From Ruminococcaceae bacterium UBA2656 (GTDB lineage Bacteria > Bacillota > Clostridia > Oscillospirales > Acutalibacteraceae): a DNA stretch of 6,771 nucleotides. A model generated the notes under the pieces. The model did not search any database and was not told the DNA's origin. It was given only the letters and a program-made list of their open reading frames with translations. Shown here piece after piece: positions 1 through 6,554 of the stretch (position 1 is its first letter; each line of letters opens with the position of its first letter). A program made the position numbers and the translations under genes. Where the stretch lies: positions 6,408-13,178 of the forward strand of contig DENA01000027.1 of NCBI GenBank assembly GCA_002359465.1. The letters run 5' to 3'.

Positions 1-1
1 T

Positions 2-916
2 TCGCCGGGAAACTCGCTCTACATCATCATCGGCGTGATGACGATTGTTCTGTTGGGCGGGATTTGGCTGGTCATGTTCCGGAAGCTGTCCCAGATGATG
101 GCGGAAAAGACCGCTCAATCCGTAGAAGCGCTGGTGGGAGAAATTCGCATCATTCGCCACGGAGACAACGAGCACATCATCCAAATTGATACGGGAGACG
201 AGATTGAGGAGATCGCGGCGCAGATCAATAAAATGCTGAAAAGCATCAACGAGCTCAACACACGCAATACCGATCTGATTAAGCTGAACAGTATGATTGA
301 GATGCGAAACCTGCAGACGCAGATTAATCCGCATTTCATTTACAATACATTGGACAACATCAAGTACCTGATCCTTGGAGATGCGGAAAAAGCTTCGTAT
401 TTACTGGAAAAATTCACCAATATTCTTCGCTACAGCATTAACAATACAAAACAGGACGTCCTTCTTTCAGAGGATATTGGTTACATAGAGGATTATCTGT
501 ATATACAGGAAACAAGGTTTGGGGAGCGTTTCCGGTGCCGAATGGAAATAGAGCCGAACTGCAGCCAGTGTATGATTCCGAAACTGCTTTTGCAGCCGCT
601 GATTGAAAACAGCATCAAGTACGGTTTTCAGAAACAGATGGAACTTTCCGTTCAGATCAGGGCCTGGTGCGAGGGTGATTATCTGTTCCTGCGTGTGGAG
701 GACAACGGTCCCGGGGGTTCTCAGGAGGTATTGGAACGCCTGCAGAGCATGATTGTTTCCGAAGGAATCAAGACCGAACACAACGGCCTGCAGAATCTTT
801 CCCGCCGAATCATTCTGGAATATGGAGAGGAGTGCGGCCTGTTTATCAACAGTGTAAAAGGAACAGGCTTTACCGTTACGGCAAAGCTTCTGCGCAGGGG
901 GAGAAAAGATGTTTAG
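2..916 (+). CDS. Sensor histidine kinase, YesM/LytS-like (HisKA_7TM-free, HAMP-containing), 5' partial
   Basis: This is the C-terminal 304 residues of a membrane sensor kinase; the reading frame is open from base 2, so the N-terminal part and extracellular sensor lie outside the window. Numbering from base 2, residues about 6-26 form a hydrophobic membrane helix, followed by a HAMP-like linker (about 27-92). The phosphoacceptor box is QINPHFIYNTLDN with His111 (codon 332-334), typical of the His_kinase family of YesM. The ATP-binding domain has an N-box (PLIENSIKYG, Asn203), a D-box (VEDNGPGG, Asp234), NGLQNL near 261-266 and a final GTGF glycine box (287-290), so the catalytic core looks complete. 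It should phosphorylate the regulator encoded next, whose ATG lies 8 bases inside the end of this gene. The signal sensed cannot be read from this part; the adjacent importer suggests a small extracellular nutrient. Confidence 0.93.
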   Translation, partial: SPGNSLYIIIGVMTIVLLGGIWLVMFRKLSQMMAEKTAQSVEALVGEIRIIRHGDNEHIIQIDTGDEIEEIAAQINKMLKSINELNTRNTDLIKLNSMIEMRNLQTQINPHFIYNTLDNIKYLILGDAEKASYLLEKFTNILRYSINNTKQDVLLSEDIGYIEDYLYIQETRFGERFRCRMEIEPNCSQCMIPKLLLQPLIENSIKYGFQKQMELSVQIRAWCEGDYLFLRVEDNGPGGSQEVLERLQSMIVSEGIKTEHNGLQNLSRRIILEYGEECGLFINSVKGTGFTVTAKLLRRGRKDV

Positions 917-1685
917 TGTGATATTGGTGGAGGACGAGGATATTATCCGGAAGGGCATCCGTTATGCGTTGCCGTGGGAAGATCACGGCTGCACCGTGGT
1001 GGGTGAAGCCCGTAACGGTGTAGATGGGAAGCAGCTTATTCAAGCACTCAACCCGGACATCGTAATTACCGATATCAATATGCCTGTCATGGACGGGCTG
1101 CAAATGATTGCCGAAACGAAATATCAATATGATTATGTGGCAATTCTTTTAACCGGTTATTCCGACTTTGAATACGCGAAAGAGGCGATTCGGAACGGCG
1201 TTTCCGACTATATTCTGAAGCCGCTGAATCACGAAGAAATGATGGAAGCTCTGGACCGTGCCGTTCTGGAATGCAAAAACATTCGTATTTTACGCAAACA
1301 AAATAAAAGCGTCTCTGAACTAAAAGATATTACCCTATTCAGCGACATGAAGCTGGGAAATCCGGAGGACCCCGTAGTGGTGCAAATTTTGGATTTTATT
1401 GGGCAGAACTATACTCAAAAAATCACACTCTCTGAATTGTCGGAAAAGCTGTTTTATTCCGACCGATACATCAACCAAAGGTTTCAAAAAGCGCTGGGTA
1501 CCACGGTGATTGAGTACCTGAACCGGTACCGTATTCAAAAAGCGCTTTCTCTCCTGCAGGAGAGCCGGCTTCCGATTTCTGAAATCGGAGGGGCGTGTGG
1601 CATAGGGGATTACAAGTATTTCAGCCATGTTTTTAAAAAATATGTGGGGTGCTCCCCTAAGGAATACAAATTGAAAATTCGTTGA
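909..1685 (+). CDS. Response regulator, receiver plus AraC-type DNA-binding domain (YesN-like)
   Basis: This 258-residue protein is the partner of the kinase and probably a transcription activator. Residues 1-120 are a receiver domain: acidic pair Glu8/Asp9, phosphoacceptor Asp55 in the motif TDINMPVMDG, Thr82 (LTGYSDF) and Lys104 (LKP). A short linker (about 121-153) leads to an AraC/XylS domain with two helix-turn-helix units, about 174-197 (LSELSEKLFYSDRYINQRFQ) and about 223-254 (ending YFSHVFKKYVGCSPKEYK). It is shorter than many YesN proteins, which carry a long central region. The start is set by a purine-rich GGGGGAGAAAAG stretch before ATG 909, overlapping the kinase stop by 8 bases, which points to translational coupling. 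The nearest downstream promoter region carries a 21-bp-spaced direct repeat, the expected kind of target for such a protein (inference). Confidence 0.95.
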   Translation: MFSVILVEDEDIIRKGIRYALPWEDHGCTVVGEARNGVDGKQLIQALNPDIVITDINMPVMDGLQMIAETKYQYDYVAILLTGYSDFEYAKEAIRNGVSDYILKPLNHEEMMEALDRAVLECKNIRILRKQNKSVSELKDITLFSDMKLGNPEDPVVVQILDFIGQNYTQKITLSELSEKLFYSDRYINQRFQKALGTTVIEYLNRYRIQKALSLLQESRLPISEIGGACGIGDYKYFSHVFKKYVGCSPKEYKLKIR

Positions 1686-1687
1686 AA

Positions 1688-1730
1688 AAAGATACCGGAT
1701 GAAAGTTGTTCGGTATCTTTCCTATTTTGT
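1688..1730 (+). terminator. Terminator after the two-component genes
   Basis: A perfect 10-bp stem pairs AAAGATACCG (1688-1697) with CGGTATCTTT (1711-1720) across a 13-base loop, starting two bases after the regulator stop codon. The following CCTATTTTGTT is only moderately T-rich, so termination may be partial and some read-through into the importer operon is possible. The 3' arm also forms part of the first direct repeat described separately. Confidence 0.65.
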
Positions 1731-1747
1731 TCGGTAATTTAGGTATT
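1706..1747 (+). promoter_or_regulatory. Tandem direct repeat, candidate operator of the AraC-type regulator
   Basis: TTGTTCGGTA occurs identically at 1706-1715 and 1727-1736, so the start-to-start spacing is 21 bp, two helical turns. Extending each unit to 21 bp gives 16 identical positions of 21, including TATT at the end of both. AraC-family proteins commonly bind direct repeats with this spacing, with the proximal box touching the -35 region. Here the second unit ends beside the likely -35 position of the importer promoter. The sequence match is seen; binding by the upstream regulator is inferred. Confidence 0.6.
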
Positions 1748-1772
1748 AATTTTATGCATTATTTTTTAAAAT
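1744..1772 (+). promoter_or_regulatory. Candidate promoter of the importer operon
   Basis: TAAAAT at 1767-1772 is a fair -10 hexamer. At 17 bp upstream sits TATTAA (1744-1749), a very poor -35. A weak -35 overlapped by the proximal direct repeat fits an activator-dependent promoter. The region is AT-rich, so other -10 assignments are possible and no start site can be proven. Transcription would begin around 1779, leaving a leader of about 35 bases before the lipoprotein start. Confidence 0.4.
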
Positions 1773-1798
1773 AGGAATACCAAATAGAAACCCAAACT

Positions 1799-1806
1799 AG
1801 AGGAGG
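1799..1806 (+). promoter_or_regulatory. Strong ribosome binding site of the substrate-binding lipoprotein
   Basis: AGAGGAGG ends 7 bases before ATG 1814, a near-ideal Shine-Dalgarno sequence. It fixes the start of the lipoprotein gene and suggests this component is made in larger amounts than the ATPase, whose own site is weaker. Confidence 0.85.
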
Positions 1807-1813
1807 AAATGAA

Positions 1814-2887
1814 ATGAAAAAGTTAATCGCACTGATTCTTTCCGTTGTGCTTGCTGCTTCCGCAGCAGGTTGTTCTTCCGCACCCGCCGCTTCCAAGACA
1901 GACGCAGCTAGCAGCGCCGCTTCCGAGTCTGCGGCTTCCGCGAAACAGGGCGGAGGCAAGCTGGTCATCTATTCCCCGAACTCCGAGGGACTGATGAACG
2001 CCACCATCCCGCTCTTTGAAGAAAAGTACGGCGTGGACGTCGAAGTCATCCAGGCCGGTACCGGCGAACTCATCAAGCGTATCCAGTCCGAAAAAGAAGA
2101 CCCGTACGCGGACGTAATGTTCGGCGGCTCCTGGTCTTTGGCGTATGACAATAAAGACCTGTGGGAACCGTATGTTTCCAAGAACGATGCCGGTGTGCTG
2201 GACGCTTACAAAAACACCTGCGGGTTCATTACCGGAAACGTTCTGGACGGCAGCTGCCTGATTGTCAACACCGACCTGATCGGTGATATCAAGGTTGAAG
2301 GCTATGCCGACCTGCTCAATCCGAAGCTCAAGGGCAAAATTGCCACAGCCGATCCGGCCAACTCTTCTTCCGCTTTTGCACAGCTTACAAACATGCTGCT
2401 GGCGATGGGCGGCTATGAAAACGACGCCGCATGGAAATATGTAAAAGACCTATTCTCCAATATTGGCGGAAAAATCTGTGAAAGTTCCTCTGCTGTTTAC
2501 AAGAGCGTTGCAGACGGCGAAAATGTGGTCGGCCTTTCCTACGAAGATCCCTGTGCGCAGCTCGTACACGACGGCGCTCCTGTCAAGGTGATCTATCCCA
2601 GAGAAGGCACGGTTTATCTTCCGGCATCCGCTACTATCATTAAGGGCGCAAAGAACATGGATAACGCGAAGCTCTTTATTGATTTCATTATCAGTGAAGA
2701 AGTGCAGAATATCTGGGGCAGCACGCTGACCAACCGTCCGGTAATGAAGGATGCAAAGACCAGCGACTTTATGACTCCAATGTCGGATATTAAGGTCATT
2801 GAGGAAGATATTCCCTATGTCAGTTCTCATAAGAAGGACCTTGTAAGTAAATACACGGATATCTACACCAGTCTTCAGAGTAAGTAA
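1814..2887 (+). CDS. ABC importer substrate-binding lipoprotein, Fbp/Afu-like
   Basis: This 357-residue extracellular binding protein captures the substrate and delivers it to the permease. It opens with a lipoprotein signal (MKKLIALILSVVLAASAAGC), with Cys20 as the lipid-modified residue, then a Ser/Ala-rich tether (about 21-46). The mature domain starts near GGGKLVIYSPNSEG (47-59), typical of the periplasmic binding-protein group that includes ferric, 2-aminoethylphosphonate and sugar-phosphate binders. Visible landmarks are the segments AGTGELIKRI (81-90), ADVMFGGS (99-106), TADPANSSSAF (178-188), LSYEDPCAQL (241-250) and YPREGTVYLPASA (261-273). The adjacent Tyr-Tyr pair that binds iron in FbpA is not seen, so an organic, perhaps phosphorylated, ligand is more likely than Fe3+. 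The known AfuA proteins bind hexose phosphates; that assignment here is only inferred. The gene heads the importer operon. Confidence 0.9.
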   Translation: MKKLIALILSVVLAASAAGCSSAPAASKTDAASSAASESAASAKQGGGKLVIYSPNSEGLMNATIPLFEEKYGVDVEVIQAGTGELIKRIQSEKEDPYADVMFGGSWSLAYDNKDLWEPYVSKNDAGVLDAYKNTCGFITGNVLDGSCLIVNTDLIGDIKVEGYADLLNPKLKGKIATADPANSSSAFAQLTNMLLAMGGYENDAAWKYVKDLFSNIGGKICESSSAVYKSVADGENVVGLSYEDPCAQLVHDGAPVKVIYPREGTVYLPASATIIKGAKNMDNAKLFIDFIISEEVQNIWGSTLTNRPVMKDAKTSDFMTPMSDIKVIEEDIPYVSSHKKDLVSKYTDIYTSLQSK

Positions 2888-2920
2888 AGCAACTATCGAT
2901 TAGAACTGCGGGGGTATGAA

Positions 2921-4009
2921 ATGAGTAAGATCCTGATCCAAAACGCCGTAAAAAAATACGGGAACAATACGGTTATACCGGATTTGAATATTGAAATAAA
3001 AGACGGGGAGCTATTTACGCTGCTGGGACCCTCCGGCTGCGGAAAAACGACCCTGCTGCGCATGATTGCCGGCTTCAATTCCATCGAGGGCGGTGACGTC
3101 TACTTTAACGACACGCGTATCAACGATATTGATCCGAGCAGACGGAACATCGGCATGGTCTTTCAGAACTATGCCATTTTCCCCCACATGACGGTACGCG
3201 ATAACGTCGCCTTCGGGCTAAAAAACCGCAAAATGGAAAAAGAAAAGATACAGGAGCTGACGGAAAAATACCTGCAGCTGATGCAGATTTCGCAGTATGC
3301 CACACGAATGCCGAACCAGCTTTCCGGCGGGCAGCAGCAGCGTATTGCGCTTGCGCGCGCCCTGGTAATTTCACCGGACGTTCTGCTGATGGATGAGCCG
3401 CTTTCCAATCTGGACGCAAAGCTGCGTCTGGAGATGCGGAGCGTTATCCGTCACACACAGAAAAACGTTGGAATTACCACCGTATATGTCACGCACGATC
3501 AGGAAGAGGCTATGGCCATCAGTGATACCATTGCGGTTATGAAGGACGGCGTAATCCAGCATGTCGGCGCACCGAAAGACATCTACCAGAGGCCAAAAAA
3601 CGTGTTTGTTGCCACCTTTATCGGTCGTACCAATATCCTGCCGGCAAAAATAGAGCAGGGCACCCTGATCTTCTCCAGCGGCTACCGGGTGAAACTGGAT
3701 TATCTCGATCAGCTGGAAAATCAGGAAGTGCAGTGCTCCGTCCGCCCGGAGGAATTCGTCATCAGCAAGCAGGGCGACGAGGGAATCCATGGCATTGTCA
3801 AGGAATATACCTATCTTGGTCTGAACACGCATTACGCTGTTGAGACCGAGAGCGGCCTCACGGTGGAGATTGTTGAGGAGTCTTCTCTGGAGGATGAGCT
3901 GAAGCCCGGACAGAATGTGCTGCTTCAGATGAAAAAACACAAAATCAATGTGTTTGACAAAGAAGGAAGCCGCAACCTTGTAAGGAGCGAAGCTTATGAA
4001 AGACAATAG
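2921..4009 (+). CDS. ABC importer ATP-binding protein (FbpC/PotA-like)
   Basis: This 362-residue ATPase powers the importer from the cytoplasmic face. All nucleotide-binding motifs are intact: Walker A GPSGCGKTT (36-44, Lys42), Q-loop Gln82 in VFQNYAIFPHM, signature LSGGQ (134-138), Walker B VLLMDE (154-159, catalytic Glu159), D-loop SNLDA and switch His192 (THDQEEA). Beyond about residue 235 a C-terminal extension starts with FIGRTNILPA and has the look of a TOBE-type regulatory domain, as in MalK, PotA and FbpC, so the ATPase may be modulated by ligand or partner protein. The gene lies 33 bases after the lipoprotein stop. Its ribosome binding site is only a G-run (2910-2914) before ATG 2921. 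Its end overlaps the permease start by 14 bases, which suggests coupled translation. Confidence 0.95.
   Translation: MSKILIQNAVKKYGNNTVIPDLNIEIKDGELFTLLGPSGCGKTTLLRMIAGFNSIEGGDVYFNDTRINDIDPSRRNIGMVFQNYAIFPHMTVRDNVAFGLKNRKMEKEKIQELTEKYLQLMQISQYATRMPNQLSGGQQQRIALARALVISPDVLLMDEPLSNLDAKLRLEMRSVIRHTQKNVGITTVYVTHDQEEAMAISDTIAVMKDGVIQHVGAPKDIYQRPKNVFVATFIGRTNILPAKIEQGTLIFSSGYRVKLDYLDQLENQEVQCSVRPEEFVISKQGDEGIHGIVKEYTYLGLNTHYAVETESGLTVEIVEESSLEDELKPGQNVLLQMKKHKINVFDKEGSRNLVRSEAYERQ
3982..3987 (+). promoter_or_regulatory. Ribosome binding site that sets the permease start
   Basis: AAGGAG sits 8 bases before ATG 3996 and inside the end of the ATPase gene. It supports starting the permease at 3996, with a 14-base overlap, rather than at a later Met. 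Confidence 0.8.
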
Positions 4010-5651
4010 CAAATTCCGCCTGGACATCTGGGGAACCGTCACGCTGTGTACCATTGCGGTTTATCTGCTGTTTCTGATCTACCCCATGGCGCATCTGATG
4101 CAGCAGTCCGTTTATGATGCGGAGACCGGACGGTTCACAATGGCGAACTTTGTAAGATTCTTTTCAAAGAGTTACTATTTTGATACTCTGCTGAACAGCT
4201 TCAAAGTCTCGCTGGCCGCAACCGTTCTTTCCATTGCCATTGGCACCCCGCTCGCCTACCTCTTCTCCGTTTTTAAGATCAGAGGAAAGTCCGTGCTGAA
4301 CATCCTGATTGTGGTCGCGTCCATGTCCGCTCCGTTTATTGGCGCGTACTCCTGGATTCTGCTTTTGGGACGCAGCGGTGTGGTCACCGTGTTCTTCCGC
4401 AAAATTGGAATTGTCCTGCCGGACATCTACGGCTTCGGTGGAATCGTACTGGTTATGTCCCTGCAGCTTTTTCCGCTGGTGTTCCTGTACGCAAGAGGCG
4501 CTTTGAAGAACATTGACAATTCCCTGATTGAAGCGGCGAACAACCTGAGCTGCTCCGGCGTCAAATGCTTCTTTAAAGTAGTGGTTCCCCTCATCATGCC
4601 TACCCTGCTCGCGGCCGGCCTGCTGGTGTTCATGCGGTCGTTTGCCGACTTCGGTACGCCGATGCTGATTGGCGAGGGATACCGTACGTTCCCTGTTGTC
4701 CTGTACACTGAATTCATCAATGAAGTAGGCGGCAACGACGGCTTTGCTGCTGCAATCGCAATTATCGCCATTGTCATAACCACCGTTGTCTTCCTGATTC
4801 AAAAGTATATTTCCAATAGAAATGCTTTTGCATTGAATGCCCTGCACCCCATTGAGGAACAGGAACCGAGAGCAGGCAAGAAGCTGCTGGTGTATTTGTT
4901 TTCCTATCTGGTGGTGGCCGTCGCCATCCTGCCGCAGGTATACGTCACCTATACATCCTTTAAGAAAACTTCCGGCAAAATTTTTGTCCGCGGGTATTCT
5001 CTAAGCAGCTATGAATCCGCATTCTCCAAAATGGGAAAAAGCATTCAGAACACCATTGTCATCCCTTTGCTTTCCCTGATTGCAATTATCCTGCTTGCCG
5101 TACTGATCGCCTATCTGGTTGTACGGCGCAGAAACACCCTTACCAGTACGGTTGATATTCTATCCATGATTCCGTATATCGTACCCGGAACCGTTCTTGG
5201 CATTGCACTGCTGACAGGCTTTAACCAGAAGCCGTTGATGCTAAGCGGAACAATGCTGATTATGGTGGTTGCCCTAATCATCCGAAGGCTGCCGTATACC
5301 ATCCGTTCATCGGTGGCAATTCTGCAGCAAATCCCCGTCAGCATAGAAGAAGCGGCCGTTTCACTGGGAGCGTCCAAAATGAAGGTCTTTTTCCGCGTTA
5401 CTGTTCCGATGATGGCAGCGGGAATCGTCTCGGGAGCAATTCTAAGCTGGGTTACCATGATCAGCGAGCTGTCCACCGCCATCATTCTGTACACGGGCAA
5501 AACGAAAACTCTGACCGTCGCGGTCTACACAGAAGTTGTACGCGGCAATTACGGAGTTGCAGCGGCGCTTTCCTCCATTCTGACACTGCTCACGGTTATT
5601 TCTTTACTGGTATTTAATAAGGTGAACGGCAGAAGGGATTTCAGCCTGTAA
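3996..5651 (+). CDS. ABC importer permease, fused two-domain (FbpB/ThiP-like)
   Basis: This 551-residue inner-membrane protein forms the transport channel. It joins two binding-protein-dependent permease domains in one chain, each with about six membrane helices (first half about 15-270, second about 296-540), so no second permease gene is needed. Each half has a coupling-helix (EAA) motif that docks on the ATPase: the first is EAANNLSCSG from Glu179 and the second EEAAVSLGAS from Glu451, followed in both by the usual VVVPLIMP- or VTVPMMAA-like segment. In the first motif the usually conserved Gly is Ser185, while the second keeps Gly458. Length and layout match FbpB-like permeases of iron, thiamine and phosphonate/sugar-phosphate importers. 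It is the last gene of the operon, followed within 16 bases by a terminator. Confidence 0.94.
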   Translation: MKDNSKFRLDIWGTVTLCTIAVYLLFLIYPMAHLMQQSVYDAETGRFTMANFVRFFSKSYYFDTLLNSFKVSLAATVLSIAIGTPLAYLFSVFKIRGKSVLNILIVVASMSAPFIGAYSWILLLGRSGVVTVFFRKIGIVLPDIYGFGGIVLVMSLQLFPLVFLYARGALKNIDNSLIEAANNLSCSGVKCFFKVVVPLIMPTLLAAGLLVFMRSFADFGTPMLIGEGYRTFPVVLYTEFINEVGGNDGFAAAIAIIAIVITTVVFLIQKYISNRNAFALNALHPIEEQEPRAGKKLLVYLFSYLVVAVAILPQVYVTYTSFKKTSGKIFVRGYSLSSYESAFSKMGKSIQNTIVIPLLSLIAIILLAVLIAYLVVRRRNTLTSTVDILSMIPYIVPGTVLGIALLTGFNQKPLMLSGTMLIMVVALIIRRLPYTIRSSVAILQQIPVSIEEAAVSLGASKMKVFFRVTVPMMAAGIVSGAILSWVTMISELSTAIILYTGKTKTLTVAVYTEVVRGNYGVAAALSSILTLLTVISLLVFNKVNGRRDFSL

Positions 5652-5889
5652 CGACCATTCCATTATAAAAATCCGAACCTCTTTCCGAAAGGAGAAGTTC
5701 GGATTTTTTATCTGCTTTGGCAGGTACTCCAATCGTCTGCCGTTTGGAGAGCAAAAATCCACCCACTACTCGGGTGAGATTAGAAGATACTTTTACGCCA
5801 TCTCCTCGATATGACGTACCTGTAATAGCTACCGCAAATTCATTTTTTATATCATAACAAATTTTTTCACAATTTGAAATATAAAACAA
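5641..5889 (-). other. Unassigned minus-strand open frame, probably not a gene as drawn
   Basis: An open frame of 82 codons begins only with TTG (5889) and has no clear ribosome binding site. Its middle (from EFAVAITGTSYRGDGV to KRQTIGVPAKADKK) reads like protein, but its last 20 or so residues are a translation of the terminator hairpin. The opposite strand is also open across about 5710-5850. I do not recognise a family. It could be an eroded gene piece, a dispersed repeat or chance. Confidence 0.15.
5667..5709 (+). terminator. Strong, probably bidirectional terminator of the importer operon
   Basis: A perfect 12-bp stem pairs AAAAATCCGAAC (5667-5678) with GTTCGGATTTTT (5697-5708), and the loop can add further pairs (CTCTTT with AAAGGAG). 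It ends in a T-run on the plus strand and, because the left arm is A-rich, gives a U-run on the minus strand too. It lies 16 bases after the permease stop codon. Confidence 0.93.
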
Positions 5890-5931
5890 ACAGATAATTC
5901 CATTTTATATTTCCACACTAAAGGAGAAACA

Positions 5932-6225
5932 ATTACGGTAACCAATTTTATCATCAAAAATATCAGTAAGCATATCCCCGTTATCATATGGGTGACAATG
6001 AATATGGTGCAACCTAGGCCAGGAAAAAGCTGGATCGTAGAAGATAGCGGAAAAACCTTTCAATGGATTGCAGGGGAGCACTGCCTTGTTCTGGTCGGAT
6101 ATGACAAGGATCATTATTACTTTAACGATCCTTATGAATCAAATGGTCTGAAAGCTTTTAAAAAAGGACTGGTGGAAGATCGCTTTCAAGCGTTAGGACG
6201 GCAGGCGGTCGTGGTGAGCTCTTGA
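5932..6225 (+). pseudogene. C39-like peptidase remnant, C-terminal half only
   Basis: The frame encodes the C-terminal part of a papain-like C39-family (Peptidase_C39_2 type) domain: PVIIWVTMNMVQPRP, then KTFQWIAGEHCLVLVGYD with the probable catalytic His (codon 6079-6081), then YYFNDP and a terminal RFQALGRQAVVV, all characteristic of the family. Full proteins carry about 100 or more residues before this, including the nucleophilic Cys; here the frame reaches a stop at 5875-5877 and that region is absent. Recognisable homology starts near 5965, upstream of the GTG at 5992, so a start at 5992 would cut the domain. A good AAAGGAG (5920-5926) precedes ATT at 5932, not a standard start codon. 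A functional peptidase is unlikely; a frameshifted or deleted gene is the best reading. Confidence 0.7.
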
Positions 6226-6554
6226 AGTGGCGCGAATGAAGCAGCAGAAAAATCAATAGTGTCAAGAGAAGTGGACTGCGTTAAAAACCATCAACTATGA
6301 AATTGTGGTATCACAACATAGAAACAAGCTTACTGCCGTCATGCTCTCAACTGACAACTGGCGGCCCTGAGAAACTGCATGGCTACGCTTCGAGTCCATC
6401 ATCTAATCTCTCAATTCGGATATCGTAAGAAGAAAAGCAACTTTAACAACTTTAGAATGAGTTTTTAGGGCTGTTCTTTTATGCTATGCTCGGCTGTTTG
6501 AGCTTGGTCTCACAAAGATATGATATATTTTTGTGCACGTATTTTATACAGTAA
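6226..6554. other. Degraded interval with no recognisable gene
   Basis: About 330 bases carry frequent stops in all frames. The longest protein-like piece on the plus strand is a 36-codon stretch at 6260-6370 (contains YEIVVSQHRNKLTAVMLS, ends TGA) with no start codon or family I can name. GGCTGTT appears twice (about 6470 and 6493). No tRNA, terminator or transposon end is evident. Confidence 0.5.

Noticed and set aside
1688..1781. Classical attenuator or riboswitch before the lipoprotein gene
   Set aside because: The competing stem forms after the terminator is transcribed, no aptamer-like conserved core is visible, and the spacing favours DNA-level control.
3120..4054. Several minus-strand open frames beneath the ATPase gene
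   Set aside because: They run opposite a fully motif-supported ATPase, have no ribosome binding sites and show Arg/Ala/Ser-rich or otherwise atypical composition, as expected from antisense reading.
4164..4847. 227-codon minus-strand frame under the permease
   Set aside because: It is rich in Gln, Asn, His and Asp, the usual complement of hydrophobic membrane-protein codons, and has no homology I recognise; the plus-strand permease explains the region.
5727..5776. Small inverted repeats (CTCCAA/TTGGAG and CACCC/GGGTG)
   Set aside because: Stems of 5-6 bp with loops of 7-11 bases are expected by chance and no T-run or known RNA family follows.
5992..6225. A separate 77-residue protein starting at GTG 5992
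   Set aside because: Family-like residues (PVIIW before VTMNM) continue in frame upstream of 5992, so this start would cut the domain; the whole is better described as a truncated C39-like remnant.
6226..6554. Possible insertion-sequence remnant
   Set aside because: Only a 7-base GGCTGTT repeat and short open stretches are seen; no transposase motif, terminal inverted repeat or target duplication can be identified.
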